DNA of 64,000 bases from JALORV01 sp963775635 (GTDB lineage: Bacteria; Pseudomonadota; Gammaproteobacteria; Burkholderiales; Burkholderiaceae_F). Shown in pieces: positions 53,117 to 63,212 of this stretch (positions are counted from its first letter, which is position 1; every line of letters starts with the position of its first letter). The notes under the pieces were generated by a model that saw only the letters and a program-made list of their open reading frames with translations, did not search any database and had not been told where the DNA came from. The position numbers and the translations under genes were made by a program. The DNA is taken from positions 115,091-179,090 of the forward strand of contig CAVZJO010000006.1 of the NCBI GenBank assembly GCA_963775635.1, written 5' to 3'.

Positions 53117-55954
53117 TCAGCCCGGTCCGGCGTTCAGCCGTTCCAGCATTTGCCCGCCGCCGAAACTCGTCTGTTGCGGAGGCGACCCGCCGCGCAGCAC
53201 GCGCACCGCGCAGTACTTGAACTCGGGAATCTTCCCGAACGGGTCGAGCGCCGCGTTGGTCAGCTTGTTGATCGCCGCCTCGTAGAAACAGAACGGCACG
53301 AACACCGCGCCGCGCGGCGTGCCGTCGTCGGCCCTGGCGAACAACGACACCGTGCCGCGGCGCGACTCGATCGTCACCACATCGCCTGGCCTGGCGCCCA
53401 TCGCGCTCAGGTCGAGCGGGTGCAGCAGCGCGGTGGGTTCGGGCTCGAGGGCATCGAGCACGGTCGCCCTGCGCGTCATGCTGCCGGTGTGCCAATGCTC
53501 GAGCTGGCGGCCGGTGATGAGCACCAGCGGGTAGTCGTGATCTGGCCGCTCGGCGGCGGGAATGATGTCGGCCGGAACGAAGCGTCCCCTGCCGCCCTCG
53601 CGCGGAAAGTCCTCGGTGAACACCACCGGTTCACCCGGGTCACCCTCCTTGACGCAGGGGTAGGTCACCGCATGCTCGCGCTCCAGCCGATCCCAGGTAA
53701 TGCCGCCGATGCTGGGCATCGTGTGGCGCATCTCGTCGAACACCTGCGAGACATGCGGGTAGTTCCACCCGCATCCGAGCCGGTTGGCGATCTGCTCGAT
53801 GATCCACAGGTCCTGCCGCGCATCGCCGGGCGGGTCGATCGCCTGGCGCCCCAATTGCACCAGCCGGTCGGTGTTGGTGAAGGTGCCGGTCTTTTCCGGA
53901 AAGGCGCCGGCCGGCAGGATCACATCGGCAAGATATGCAGTCTCGGTGAGGAAGATGTCCTGCACCACGAGGTGATCGAGCGCGGCGAGCGCCTCGCGCG
54001 CATGGTTAACGTCCGGGTCGGACATGGCCGGGTTCTCGCCCACCACGTACATGCCGCGGATCTCTCGCCGCTTGGCGGCATGCATCACCTCGACCACCGT
54101 CAGCCCCGGCTTGTCGTCGAGTGTGCCCGGAGCAAGCTTCCAGGCCTGCTCGAAGCGCGCGCGCGCCGCGGCATCGGTCACGCGCTGGTAGTCGGGATAC
54201 ATCATCGGTATCAGGCCGGCGTCGGATGCGCCCTGCACGTTGTTCTGTCCGCGCAGCGGATGCAAGCCGGTGCCGGGACGACCGATCTGGCCCGTCATCA
54301 GCGACAGCGCGATCAGGCAACGTGCGTTATCGGTGCCGTGCACGTGCTGGCTGATGCCCATGCCCCACAGGATCATCGATGCCCGGGACGTGGCGAACAG
54401 GCGCGCCACGTAACGCAGCGTGTCGGCGTCGACTCCGCAGATCGGCGCCATCGCCTCGGGCGTGTAGCCCTCGACGTTCTTGCGAAGTTCGTCGTAGCCG
54501 ATCGTGCGGCTGTCGACAAAAGCCGTGTCGACCAGCCCCTCGGTGACGATGACGTTCATCATCGCGTTGAGCATCGCCACGTCGGTATCGGCACGGAACT
54601 GCAGGAAGCGATGTGCGAGCCGGGAGAGGTCCGAGCGACGCGGGTCGCAGACGATCAGTTTGGTGCCGTTCTTGGCCGCGTTCTTGATCCAGGTGGCCGC
54701 CACCGGGTGGTTCACCGTTGGATTGGCGCCGATCAGCAGCACCACTTCGGCCTTGGTCACATCCATCACCGGGTTGCTCACCGCGCCCGAGCCGATGCCC
54801 TCCAGCAGTGCGGCGACCGACGATGCATGGCACAGCCGCGTGCAGTGGTCGACGTTGTTGCTGCCGAAACCGGTGCGCACGAGCTTTTGGAACAGATAGG
54901 CTTCTTCGTTGCTGCCCTTGGCCGAGCCGAATCCGGCGAGCGATTTCTTGCCGTGCGCGTCGCGGATCGCCTTCAGTTTGCCGCCGGCGAAGTCGAGCGC
55001 CTCATCCCAGCTCGCCTCGCGGAACACGTCGTTGACATGATCCGGGTCCATCACGAAGTCGCCGCGCTTGGGCGGCGCGTCGGCCCGGCGGATCAGCGGC
55101 CGGGTGAGCCGCTGTGGATGGTGGGCGTAGTCGAAGCCGTAGCGACCCTTCACGCACAGGCGGCCCCGGTTGGCGGGGCCGTTGCGACCCTCGACAAACA
55201 GGATCGTGTTGTCCTTGACGTTGTAGGTGAGCTGGCAGCCGACACCGCAATACGGGCACACCGAGGCGACCTGCCTGTCGGGCACCGTCAGCGCCACGTT
55301 GCGTGCCGGCATGAGCGCGCCGGTCGGGCAGGCCTGCACGCACTCGCCGCAAGCGACGCAGGTGGAGTCGCCCATCGGGTCGTCCATGTCGAACACGATC
55401 TTCGCGTGCTCGCCGCGGAACGCCAGGCCGATCACGTCGTTGACCTGCTCGTCACGGCAGGCGCGCAGGCAGCGCGTGCACTGGATGCAGGCGTCGAGAT
55501 TGACCGCGATCGCCGGGTGCGACAGGTCCGGCGCGGGTTGCGCGCGCGCTTCGAAGCGTGGCTTGCCGATCGCCAGCTTCGCCGCCCAGCGGTCAAGCTC
55601 GCTTTGCCGCGTATACGCGGTCTCCGGCATGTCGGCCTGCAGCAGCTCGAGCACCAGCTTCTGCGACTTCAGCGCACGTTCGCTGTTCGTCGTGACGCTC
55701 ATTCCCGCGGCAGGGGTCCGGCAGCACGACGGCGCCAGCACACGTTCGCCGCCTACTTCGACCACGCAGGCGCGGCAATTGCCTACGGGCTCGAGCCCAG
55801 GCGAGTAACAGAGGTGCGGGATCTCGACGCCCTCACGCCGGGCGATCTCGATCAGCAATTCGTCCGCGCGGCCACTGACCTCGCGCCCGTTCAGCTTGAA
55901 TTTCACGACCGGCGCGTCGAGCAGTGCGGCCTCCTGGCGGGTGATCGCGTTCAT
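53117..55954 (-). CDS. fdsA: NAD-dependent formate dehydrogenase alpha subunit
   Basis: A 945-residue molybdoenzyme. The N-terminal 2Fe-2S ferredoxin domain has 'HLCYSPGLEPVGNCRACVVEVGG'; two 4Fe-4S sites follow ('CIQCTRCLRACRDEQ', 'CVACGECVQACPTGA'), then 'CPYCGVGCQLTYNV' with the Mo-bis-PGD domain. The active-site Cys, not selenocysteine, is in 'DHCTRLCHASSVAALLEG'. It oxidises formate to CO2. The ATG at 55954 overlaps the upstream stop (ATGA). No fdsC (fdhD) or fdsD gene follows; a GPx-like fragment is there instead. Confidence 0.95.
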   Translation of the reverse strand: MNAITRQEAALLDAPVVKFKLNGREVSGRADELLIEIARREGVEIPHLCYSPGLEPVGNCRACVVEVGGERVLAPSCCRTPAAGMSVTTNSERALKSQKLVLELLQADMPETAYTRQSELDRWAAKLAIGKPRFEARAQPAPDLSHPAIAVNLDACIQCTRCLRACRDEQVNDVIGLAFRGEHAKIVFDMDDPMGDSTCVACGECVQACPTGALMPARNVALTVPDRQVASVCPYCGVGCQLTYNVKDNTILFVEGRNGPANRGRLCVKGRYGFDYAHHPQRLTRPLIRRADAPPKRGDFVMDPDHVNDVFREASWDEALDFAGGKLKAIRDAHGKKSLAGFGSAKGSNEEAYLFQKLVRTGFGSNNVDHCTRLCHASSVAALLEGIGSGAVSNPVMDVTKAEVVLLIGANPTVNHPVAATWIKNAAKNGTKLIVCDPRRSDLSRLAHRFLQFRADTDVAMLNAMMNVIVTEGLVDTAFVDSRTIGYDELRKNVEGYTPEAMAPICGVDADTLRYVARLFATSRASMILWGMGISQHVHGTDNARCLIALSLMTGQIGRPGTGLHPLRGQNNVQGASDAGLIPMMYPDYQRVTDAAARARFEQAWKLAPGTLDDKPGLTVVEVMHAAKRREIRGMYVVGENPAMSDPDVNHAREALAALDHLVVQDIFLTETAYLADVILPAGAFPEKTGTFTNTDRLVQLGRQAIDPPGDARQDLWIIEQIANRLGCGWNYPHVSQVFDEMRHTMPSIGGITWDRLEREHAVTYPCVKEGDPGEPVVFTEDFPREGGRGRFVPADIIPAAERPDHDYPLVLITGRQLEHWHTGSMTRRATVLDALEPEPTALLHPLDLSAMGARPGDVVTIESRRGTVSLFARADDGTPRGAVFVPFCFYEAAINKLTNAALDPFGKIPEFKYCAVRVLRGGSPPQQTSFGGGQMLERLNAGPG

Positions 55955-57660
55955 CTTTTCTCCAGGCCCAGTTCGTGCGGGAAATATCGGACCACACAGT
56001 CGACGGGATTCGGCGCCGCCTGCCCGAGGCCGCAGATTGACGCGTCGCGCATCACGGTCGACAGGTCGTCCAGCAGCGGCAGGTCCCAATTCGGCCGGGC
56101 GATCAGCGCCGACGCCTTGGCGGTTCCGTTCCGACACGGCGTGCACTGGCCACAGGATTCATGCTGGAAGAAGCGCATCAGGTTGCGCGCCGCGGCCACT
56201 GCGGAGTCCTGGTCCGACAGCACGATGACGGCAGCCGAACCGATGAAGCAGCCGTGGGGCTGCAGCGTGTCGAAGTCGAGGGGAATGTCGCCCATCGATG
56301 CGGGCAGGATACCCCCGGAGGCGCCGCCCGGCAGATAGGCGTAGAACGCGTGGCCCTCCAGCATGCCGCCGCAATGTTCGTCGATCAGCTCGCGGATCGT
56401 GATCCCGGCCGGCGCCAGCTTGACGCCGGGATTCTTGACCCGCCCGGAAACCGAGAACGATCGCAGCCCCTTGCGGCCATGGCGGCCGTGCGAGGCAAAC
56501 CACGCGCCGCCTTTTTCCAGGATTTCGCGCACCCAGTACAAGGTCTCGAAGTTGTGCTCGAGCGTGGGCCGGCCAAACAGCCCCACTTGCGCGACATAGG
56601 GCGGTCGCAGCCGCGGCAATCCGCGCTTGCCTTCAATCGACTCGATCATCGCCGACTCTTCGCCGCAGATGTAGGCGCCCGCGCCGCGCCGCAGGATGAT
56701 CTCCGGCATGCCCGGATACGGCGGGCTGGCGCGCAGCGCAGCGAGCTCGGCCTCCAGCAGCGCGCGGCAGCCGTGGTACTCATCGCGCAGGTAGATGTAG
56801 ATACGCGCGATGCCGACGGCCCACGCCGCGATCAGCATTCCCTCGAGAAAGCGGTGCGGATCACGCTCGAGGTAGTAGCGGTCCTTGAACGTGCCGGGCT
56901 CACCCTCGTCGATGTTTACCGCCAACAGCCTCGGCGCCAGCTCATTGCGCACGATCCGCCACTTGCGACCGGCCGGGAAACCGGCGCCGCCGAGCCCGCG
57001 CAGGCCCGAGTCCTCCATGGTCTTGATGACGGTTTCGACATCGTGCTCGCCGGCGATGCACTGCTTGAGCAGCTTGTAGCCGCCGTCCGCCCGGTACGCG
57101 GCCAGGTCGATGAAGCCCCGGGGCGCGTGTTTTGTCTGCCCGGCGTTGACCGCCGCCAGCACGGACTCGCAGGTCGCATGCGCGGCCGGATGCTGGCCCA
57201 CCGCAACCGCGGGCGCCTGTTCGCAGCGGCCGATGCAGGGTGCGGGGATCACGCGCACGCCAGTGCCGAGCAACTTCGGCAACCGGGCCAGCAGCTCCTG
57301 CGCGCCGGCCATCTCGCACGACAGGCTGTCGCACACGCGCACGGTCAGTGCCGGCGGCGGCGCCTCGCCTTCCTTGACGATGTCGAAGTGGTGATAGAAC
57401 GAGGCGACTTCGTAGACCTCGGTCTGCGCCAGGCTCATCTCCTGCGCCAGCGCGGCGAGGTGAGCGGCCGACAGGTGGCCGAAGTGGTCCTGCACACGGT
57501 GCAGGTGTTCGATCAGCTGGTCGCGCTCGCGCGATGCGGCGCCGAGCAGCGCACGCACCGCCTCGAGCGCCGCGGGATCGACGCGCCGACCCTTCGGCGC
57601 CTCGCGTTTGCGGCGGAGCGTGGACTCCTGCAGTGCGATGCTTATCGTTCTACGGTTCAC
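55951..57660 (-). CDS. Fused formate dehydrogenase gamma/beta subunits (NuoE-NuoF fusion)
   Basis: A 569-residue fusion. Residues 1-160 are a NuoE/FdsG-type 2Fe-2S thioredoxin-like domain: 'HFGHLSAAHLAALAQEMSLAQTEVYEVASFYHHF' and Cys in 'VRVCDSLSCEMAGAQELL' and 'VIPAPCIGRCEQAPA'. Residues 190-569 are NuoF/FdsB-like: 'GLRGLGGAGFPAGRKW' (NADH site), 'NIDEGEPGTFKDRYYLERDPH' (FMN), and the 4Fe-4S motif 'ESCGQCTPCRNG'. It passes formate electrons to NAD+. The start is a GTG at 57660 with GGGAGCAAGA before it. Fusion of these subunits is known but less common than separate genes. Confidence 0.92.
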   Translation of the reverse strand: MNRRTISIALQESTLRRKREAPKGRRVDPAALEAVRALLGAASRERDQLIEHLHRVQDHFGHLSAAHLAALAQEMSLAQTEVYEVASFYHHFDIVKEGEAPPPALTVRVCDSLSCEMAGAQELLARLPKLLGTGVRVIPAPCIGRCEQAPAVAVGQHPAAHATCESVLAAVNAGQTKHAPRGFIDLAAYRADGGYKLLKQCIAGEHDVETVIKTMEDSGLRGLGGAGFPAGRKWRIVRNELAPRLLAVNIDEGEPGTFKDRYYLERDPHRFLEGMLIAAWAVGIARIYIYLRDEYHGCRALLEAELAALRASPPYPGMPEIILRRGAGAYICGEESAMIESIEGKRGLPRLRPPYVAQVGLFGRPTLEHNFETLYWVREILEKGGAWFASHGRHGRKGLRSFSVSGRVKNPGVKLAPAGITIRELIDEHCGGMLEGHAFYAYLPGGASGGILPASMGDIPLDFDTLQPHGCFIGSAAVIVLSDQDSAVAAARNLMRFFQHESCGQCTPCRNGTAKASALIARPNWDLPLLDDLSTVMRDASICGLGQAAPNPVDCVVRYFPHELGLEKR

Positions 57661-57772
57661 TCTTGCTCCCGGGGAGCGCGGGCGCGCGCCATCGCCGCCT
57701 GCGGAGCGCGCGCCGAAAGCGGCGCGATGGTGCAGCGGCGCGGCCGCCACCGCCACGCCTCACGACGCGTGC

Positions 57773-59902
57773 TCAGAGCAACCCGGCCCCGCGCGCCCAC
57801 TTGTACTTCGCGCCCAGAACCTGCACCGGCATCTCGGTCGAGTACGGGTAGGCCGGGATACCGTGGTCGAACAGGTATTCCGCGGCCTCTTCGACCTGCA
57901 CGTCACCGGCCAGCGAAGCCACGACCGGCTTGTGGATGCCCTTCGCCTTCATCTCCTCCACCACTTCCGACGCGAGCTTCGCGAACACCATCGGCGGCGT
58001 GATGATCGTGTGCCAGTAGCCGAGGATCAACGCGTGGATACGTGGATCCTCGAGTCCCAGGCGGATCGTGTTCTGGTAGGTCTTCGGCGGCTCGCCGCCG
58101 GTGATGTCGACCGGGTTGCCGGCGGCGCCGAACGGCGGGATGAACTTGCGGAACGCCTGGTCGAGGTCGGGCGGCATTGCCATCAGCTTGAGGCCGTTGT
58201 CCACGCACGCGTCCGAGAGCAGCACGCCCGAGCCGCCGGCGCCGGTGATGATCACCACGTTCTCGCCTTTCGGTGTGGGCAGCACGGGAATTGCGCGCGC
58301 GTATTCCAGGAGCTCGCGCAGCGCCTTCGCGCGAATCACGCCCGACTGCTTGAACACGTCGTCGTAGATCTTGTCGTTGCCGGCGAGCGCACCGGTGTGC
58401 GAGCTCGCCGCGCGCGCACCCATGCTCGTCCGCCCGGCTTTCAGCACGACGACGGGCTTCTTCTTGCTGACCCGCTTGGCCACCTCCGCGAACGCGCGGC
58501 CGTCCTTCAGGTCCTCGCAGTGCTGGGCGATGATCTGCGTGTTGTCGTCCTGCTCGAAGAACGTGAGCAGGTCGTCCTCGTCGATGTCCGACTTGTTGCC
58601 CAGGCCCACGATCGCCGACACGCCCATCTTCGCCGAGCGCGAGAAGCCGATGATCGCCATGCCGATGCCGCCCGACTGCGACGACAGCGCCGCGTGGCCC
58701 TTGACGTCGTATGCCGTGCAGAACGTCGCGCACAGGTTCTTCCACGTGTAGTAGAAGCCGTAGATGTTCGGGCCCATGAGGCGCACGCCGTACTTGCGCC
58801 CGATCTCCTGGATCTCCTTCTGCCCTTCGACGTTGCCGGTCTCGGCGAAGCCCGAGGGAATCAGCACCGCCCCCGGAATCTTCTTCTCGCCGCACTCGAC
58901 CAGCGCGGCGGCGACGAACTTGGCGGGGATCGCGAACACCGCGACGTCGATGTCGCCGGGCACGTCCTTCACAGACTTGTAGGCCTTGATGCCCATGATC
59001 TCGTCGGCGGACGGGTTGATCGGGTAGATCTTGCCCTTGTAGCCGCCGTTGATCAGGTTCTTCATCACCGAGTTGCCGATCTTGCCGGTCTCGCCCGAGG
59101 CGCCGATCACCGCCACGGCCTCCGGCTTCATGATCCGGTTCATGTCGCGCACGATGTCGTCGTGCTTCGGACGGAAGCGCGCGGGCGGCGGATTCCAGTC
59201 GACGACGATGCGCACGTCGGCAGCGGTCGCGCCGTTCTTCGTCGCGAACACGGGGTTGAGATCCATCTCCGAGATCTCGGGGAAGTCGGAGATCAACTGC
59301 GACACGTTCTCGATCAACGTGGCGAGCGCTTCGCGATTGACAGGATCCGAGCCGCGAACGCCCTTCAGCATCTCCGCCGCCTGCACGCTGTCGAGCATCG
59401 AAAGCGCGTCGTCGCGCGAGGCCGGTGCCAGGCGGAACGTGATGTCCTTCATCACCTCGACCAGCACGCCGCCCAGTCCGAACGCGACGAGCTTGCCGAA
59501 CGACGGGTCGGTGACGGCGCCGACGATGACTTCCTGGCCGCCCTTCAGCATCTGCTGCACCTGCACGCCGAGCAGGTTCGCCTTGGCGTCGTATTTCTTC
59601 GCGCTGGCCATGATCGTGTCGAAGCCCTTCTTCGCGGCCTCGGCGCTGTCGACGCCGACCAGCACGCCGCCGGCCTCGGTCTTGTGCAGGATCTCCGGCG
59701 AGACGATCTTCAGCACGACCGGGAACCCCATGCCCGACGCGAGCTTCGCGGCCTCGTCGGCCGAGGTTGCGACGCCCTCCTTCGGCACGGGGATTCCGTA
59801 GGCGTCGCAGACCAGCTTGCCTTCGGGCGCGGTGAGCGAACTGCGGCCCTCCGCCTTCGCCTTGTCGAGCACTTGCCGCACTGCATTCTTGTTTTGCGCC
59901 AT
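57773..59902 (-). CDS. NDP-forming acyl-CoA synthetase (acetyl-CoA synthetase family)
   Basis: A 709-residue single-chain enzyme in the order ATP-grasp, CoA-binding, ligase. The N-terminal ATP-grasp begins 'GKLVCDAYGIPVPKEGVA' with 'GFPVVLKIVSPEILHKTEAGGV'. A Rossmann CoA-binding domain follows from about 250 ('AVAVIGASGETGKIGNSV'), and the phosphorylated His is in 'SSHTGALAGNDKIYDD'. Such enzymes interconvert acyl-CoA and acid with ADP/ATP. Its place between frc and the formate dehydrogenase suggests acyl-CoA/formate/oxalate cycling, for example making oxalyl- or acetyl-CoA donors, but the substrate is not fixed by sequence. Confidence 0.9.
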   Translation of the reverse strand: MAQNKNAVRQVLDKAKAEGRSSLTAPEGKLVCDAYGIPVPKEGVATSADEAAKLASGMGFPVVLKIVSPEILHKTEAGGVLVGVDSAEAAKKGFDTIMASAKKYDAKANLLGVQVQQMLKGGQEVIVGAVTDPSFGKLVAFGLGGVLVEVMKDITFRLAPASRDDALSMLDSVQAAEMLKGVRGSDPVNREALATLIENVSQLISDFPEISEMDLNPVFATKNGATAADVRIVVDWNPPPARFRPKHDDIVRDMNRIMKPEAVAVIGASGETGKIGNSVMKNLINGGYKGKIYPINPSADEIMGIKAYKSVKDVPGDIDVAVFAIPAKFVAAALVECGEKKIPGAVLIPSGFAETGNVEGQKEIQEIGRKYGVRLMGPNIYGFYYTWKNLCATFCTAYDVKGHAALSSQSGGIGMAIIGFSRSAKMGVSAIVGLGNKSDIDEDDLLTFFEQDDNTQIIAQHCEDLKDGRAFAEVAKRVSKKKPVVVLKAGRTSMGARAASSHTGALAGNDKIYDDVFKQSGVIRAKALRELLEYARAIPVLPTPKGENVVIITGAGGSGVLLSDACVDNGLKLMAMPPDLDQAFRKFIPPFGAAGNPVDITGGEPPKTYQNTIRLGLEDPRIHALILGYWHTIITPPMVFAKLASEVVEEMKAKGIHKPVVASLAGDVQVEEAAEYLFDHGIPAYPYSTEMPVQVLGAKYKWARGAGLL

Positions 59903-59935
59903 CGTCGTCCTCGCTGCCAGGGTCGTCTTCGACGT

Positions 59936-61183
59936 TCAGATCACGTTCTCGGCGCGCAGCGAAGCGATGTCGTTCGCGCCGTAGCCCAGTTCCTTCAGCA
60001 CTTCGTCGGTGTGCTCGCCCAGAAGCGGCGAGCGCGTCACCTCGGTCGGGCTGTCCGACATCTTGATCGGATTGCCGACCGTCAGGTACTTGCCGCGCTT
60101 CGGATGGTCGACCTCGACGACGGTCCCGGTCGCGCGAAGCGACGGCTCCTCGGCGATCTCCTTCATCGAGAGGATCGGGCCGCAGGGAATGTCGTACTTG
60201 TTGAGGAGCTCCATCGCCTCGAACTTGTCCTTGGTCTTGGTCCACTCTTCGATCTCGCCGAAGATCTCCATCAGGTGCGGCAGGCGCCCCTTCGGCGTCG
60301 CGTAGCGCTTGTCGGTCAGCCACTCCTCGCGGCCGATCACCTTGCAGATCGCCTCCCAGACCGGCGCCTGGGTGATGAAGTAGATGTACGCGTCCGGGTC
60401 GGTCTCCCAGCCCTTGCACTTCAGGATCCATCCCGGCTGCCCGCCGCCCGATGCGTTGCCGGCGCGCGGCACGCCCTTGCCGAACTTGCCGTTCGGATAC
60501 TGCGGATACTCCTCGAGCACGCCGGTGCGATCGAGCCGCTGCTGGTCGCGCAGCTTGACGCGGCACAGGTTCAGCACGCCGTCCTGCATTGCCGCCAGCA
60601 CCTTCTGCCCTCGGCCGGTCGTCTTGCGCTGGTACAGCGCGGCGACGATGCCGAGCGCCAGGTGCAATCCGGTGCCGCTGTCGCCGATCTGCGCGCCGGT
60701 GACCAGTGGCGGACCGTCGTCGAAGCCGGTGGTCGAGGCCGAGCCGCCCGCGCATTGCGCGACATTCTCGTAGACCTTGCAGTCCTCGTAGGGACCGGGG
60801 CCGAAGCCCTTGACCGAGGCGACGATCATGCGCGGGTTCAACTGCTGGATGCGTTCCCAGGTGAAGCCCATGCGATCCAGCGCGCCGGGGGCAAAGTTCT
60901 CGACCAGCACGTCGCAGTACTTGACCAGCGTCTCCAGCACCGCCTTGCCCTTCGGGTGCTTGGTGTCCAGCGTGATCGAGCGCTTGTTCCCGTTCAGCAT
61001 CGTGAAGTAGAGGCTGTCGACGTCCGGGATGTCGCGCAGCTGGCCGCGCGTCACGTCGCCGGCGCCCGCGCGCTCGACCTTGATCACGTCGGCGCCGAGG
61101 TAGCCCAGAAGCTGCGTGCACGTCGGACCGGACTGCACGTGAGTGAAATCGAGGATGCGAACCCCGTCCAATGCCTTGCCCAT
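59936..61183 (-). CDS. frc: Formyl-CoA:oxalate CoA-transferase
   Basis: A 415-residue class III (family III) CoA-transferase. 'LDGVRILDFTHVQSGPTCTQLLGYLGADVIKVERAGAGD', 'NGNKRSITLDTKHPKGKAVL', 'GFGPGPYEDCKVYENVAQCAGG' and catalytic Asp in 'LAAMQDGVLNLCRVKLRDQQR' match Frc closely. It moves CoA from formyl-CoA to oxalate, producing oxalyl-CoA for Oxc. It sits 58 bp after oxc in the operon. High confidence for Frc over other family III members because oxc is adjacent. Confidence 0.95.
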   Translation of the reverse strand: MGKALDGVRILDFTHVQSGPTCTQLLGYLGADVIKVERAGAGDVTRGQLRDIPDVDSLYFTMLNGNKRSITLDTKHPKGKAVLETLVKYCDVLVENFAPGALDRMGFTWERIQQLNPRMIVASVKGFGPGPYEDCKVYENVAQCAGGSASTTGFDDGPPLVTGAQIGDSGTGLHLALGIVAALYQRKTTGRGQKVLAAMQDGVLNLCRVKLRDQQRLDRTGVLEEYPQYPNGKFGKGVPRAGNASGGGQPGWILKCKGWETDPDAYIYFITQAPVWEAICKVIGREEWLTDKRYATPKGRLPHLMEIFGEIEEWTKTKDKFEAMELLNKYDIPCGPILSMKEIAEEPSLRATGTVVEVDHPKRGKYLTVGNPIKMSDSPTEVTRSPLLGEHTDEVLKELGYGANDIASLRAENVI

Positions 61184-61241
61184 TACGTTCCCCTGTTGCG
61201 ATGCTTCATTCCGTTCGTGCCCAAGCCGGGGCCGATGGCCG

Positions 61242-63038
61242 TCACGGCTTCTTCTTCGCGGTGGGATTGAGGCTCGTGATGCGGCCGCTTTCGGTCCCGC
61301 CGCCTTCGTCGATGACCGCGTTGATCAGCGTCGGCCGCTGCGTGCGGATCGCCTCTTCCATCGCCTTGCGCAGCTCGTCTGGCGTCTTCGCGTGCACGCC
61401 GACGCCGCCGAAGGCCTCCATCAGCTTCTCGTAGCGCGCGTCCTTGACGAACACGAGCGGCGAGGGATCGGCCCCGCCCGTCGTGTTTTTCTCGTCACCG
61501 CGGTACACGCCATTGTTGTTCATGATCACGACGCACACGGGGAGGTTGTAGCGGCAGATCGTCTCGGTCTCCATCCCGGAGAAGCCGAACGCGCTGTCGC
61601 CCTCGACCGCGATCACCTGCTGCCCGGTCACGACGGCGGCTGCAACGCAATAGCCCATGCCGATGCCCATGATCCCCCACGTGCCGACGTCGATCCGCTT
61701 GCGTGGCTTGTACATGTCGACGATCGAGCGCGTGAAGTCGAGTGCGTTGGCGCCCTCGTTGACGAGGATCGCGTCGGGATTCGCCTTGACGATGTCGCGC
61801 ACGACGTTGAGCGCGCTTTGGAAGCTCATCGGCGAGGGATTCTTCGCCAGCGTCTCGGCCATCTTCGCGAGGTTCTTGTTCTTCCGATCGGCGACAGCGG
61901 AGAGCCACTCGGACGGCGGCTTCGGCCAGCTCGAGTCGATTCCTGCGAGCAGCGCCTTGACGCAGCTGCCGATGTCGCCGACCACCGGCGCGTCGATGCG
62001 CACGTTGCTGTCGGCTTCCTGCGGCGAGATGTCGACCTGCACGAATTTCTGGCCGCCCCAGGCCTTCGGCGTCTGGCCGCCCCATGTCTTGCCCTTGCCG
62101 TGCGACAGCAGCCAGTTGAGCCGCGCGCCGATCAGCATGACGACGTCAGCTTCCGGCAGCACAAACGAGCGCGCGGCGGACGCCGATTGCTCGTGCGTGT
62201 CGGGCAGCAAGCCCTTGGCCATCGACATCGGGAGGTACGGGATGCCGGTCTTCTCGACCAGCGCGCGAATGTCGGCATCGGCCTGCGCGTACGCCGCGCC
62301 CTTGCCGAGGATGATGAGCGGCTTCTTCGCGCTCCTGAGGAGGTCGAGCGCGCGCTTCACCGCGTCCGCCGCCGGGATCTGGCGCGGCGCCGCATCGACG
62401 ACCTTGATCAGCGAGTTCTTCCCCGCCTCGGCGTCGATCGTCTGCGGAAACAGCTTCGCCGGCAGGTCGAGATACACACCACCCGGACGACCCGACACCG
62501 CAGCGCGGATCGCCCGCGCGACGCCTACGCCGATGTCGTCGGCATGCAGCACGCGGAACGCCGCCTTGGCGAGCGGCTTCGCGATCGCGAGCTGGTCCAT
62601 CTCCTCGTAGTCGCCCTGCTGCAGGTCGACGATCTCGCGCTCGCTCGAGCCGCTGATCAGGATCATCGGGAAGCAGTTCGTCGTCGCGTGCGCCAGCGCG
62701 GTCAGGCCATTCAGGAAGCCCGGCGCCGAGACGGTCAGGCAGATGCCCGGCTTCTGCGTCAGGAAGCCGGCGATCGACGCCGCGTAGCCGGCGTTCTGCT
62801 CGTGCCGGAACGAGATCACGCGCAGGCCCGCGCGCTGGCACTTGCGCGTGAGGTCGGTGATCGGAATCCCGGGCAGACCGAAGGTCGTGTCGATGCCGTT
62901 GAGCTTCAGCGCGTCGATGAGGAGCTGGAACCCATCGGTCTCCTGGTGCGGCTGGTCGACCCCGCTTCCGGCGACTTTCGGCGTGTCGTCCGCAGTCGTC
63001 GTCGGCTTCGTGGCCGGCTTGTGGGCTTCGTCTAGCAT
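61242..63038 (-). CDS. oxc: Oxalyl-CoA decarboxylase
   Basis: A 598-residue ThDP enzyme converting oxalyl-CoA to formyl-CoA and CO2. 'TTFGLPGIPITDLTRKCQRAGLRVISFRHEQNAGYAASIAGFLT' carries the ThDP Glu; 'GGVYLDLPAKLF'; 'LSHGKGKTWGG'; and the ThDP motif 'VEGDSAFGFSGMETETICRYNLPVCVVIMNNNGVY' is intact. A 35-residue hydrophilic N-terminal extension (KPATKPTTTADDTPK) is longer than usual. First gene of the oxalate operon, so it reads from the divergent region 63039-63277. Confidence 0.95.
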   Translation of the reverse strand: MLDEAHKPATKPTTTADDTPKVAGSGVDQPHQETDGFQLLIDALKLNGIDTTFGLPGIPITDLTRKCQRAGLRVISFRHEQNAGYAASIAGFLTQKPGICLTVSAPGFLNGLTALAHATTNCFPMILISGSSEREIVDLQQGDYEEMDQLAIAKPLAKAAFRVLHADDIGVGVARAIRAAVSGRPGGVYLDLPAKLFPQTIDAEAGKNSLIKVVDAAPRQIPAADAVKRALDLLRSAKKPLIILGKGAAYAQADADIRALVEKTGIPYLPMSMAKGLLPDTHEQSASAARSFVLPEADVVMLIGARLNWLLSHGKGKTWGGQTPKAWGGQKFVQVDISPQEADSNVRIDAPVVGDIGSCVKALLAGIDSSWPKPPSEWLSAVADRKNKNLAKMAETLAKNPSPMSFQSALNVVRDIVKANPDAILVNEGANALDFTRSIVDMYKPRKRIDVGTWGIMGIGMGYCVAAAVVTGQQVIAVEGDSAFGFSGMETETICRYNLPVCVVIMNNNGVYRGDEKNTTGGADPSPLVFVKDARYEKLMEAFGGVGVHAKTPDELRKAMEEAIRTQRPTLINAVIDEGGGTESGRITSLNPTAKKKP

Positions 63039-63212
63039 GGCTACCTCCGAGGCGGGAATCCCGGTCGGCGCTTGCGGCGCGACGGCGGACGGGGTTCAGC
63101 GCGACTTAGTGGGGTGGCGTGCGGGTCAATTCGGCATGGTCCAAGCGGTCGCGGGCCCGGGCGGACAGCGCCGAGTGACACTGATGATAGAAATCGACGC
63201 GATCGAGGGTCG

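Noticed and set aside
52598..56338. 1246-codon plus-strand frame
   Set aside because: Antisense to folE2 and the formate dehydrogenase alpha gene, which have unmistakable motifs.
57903..61121. 1072-codon minus-strand frame
   Set aside because: Same strand but another frame across acyl-CoA synthetase and frc; low-complexity Arg/Gly/Asp composition.
57608..61270. 1220-codon plus-strand frame
   Set aside because: Antisense shadow of the acyl-CoA synthetase and frc genes; no domain-like content.
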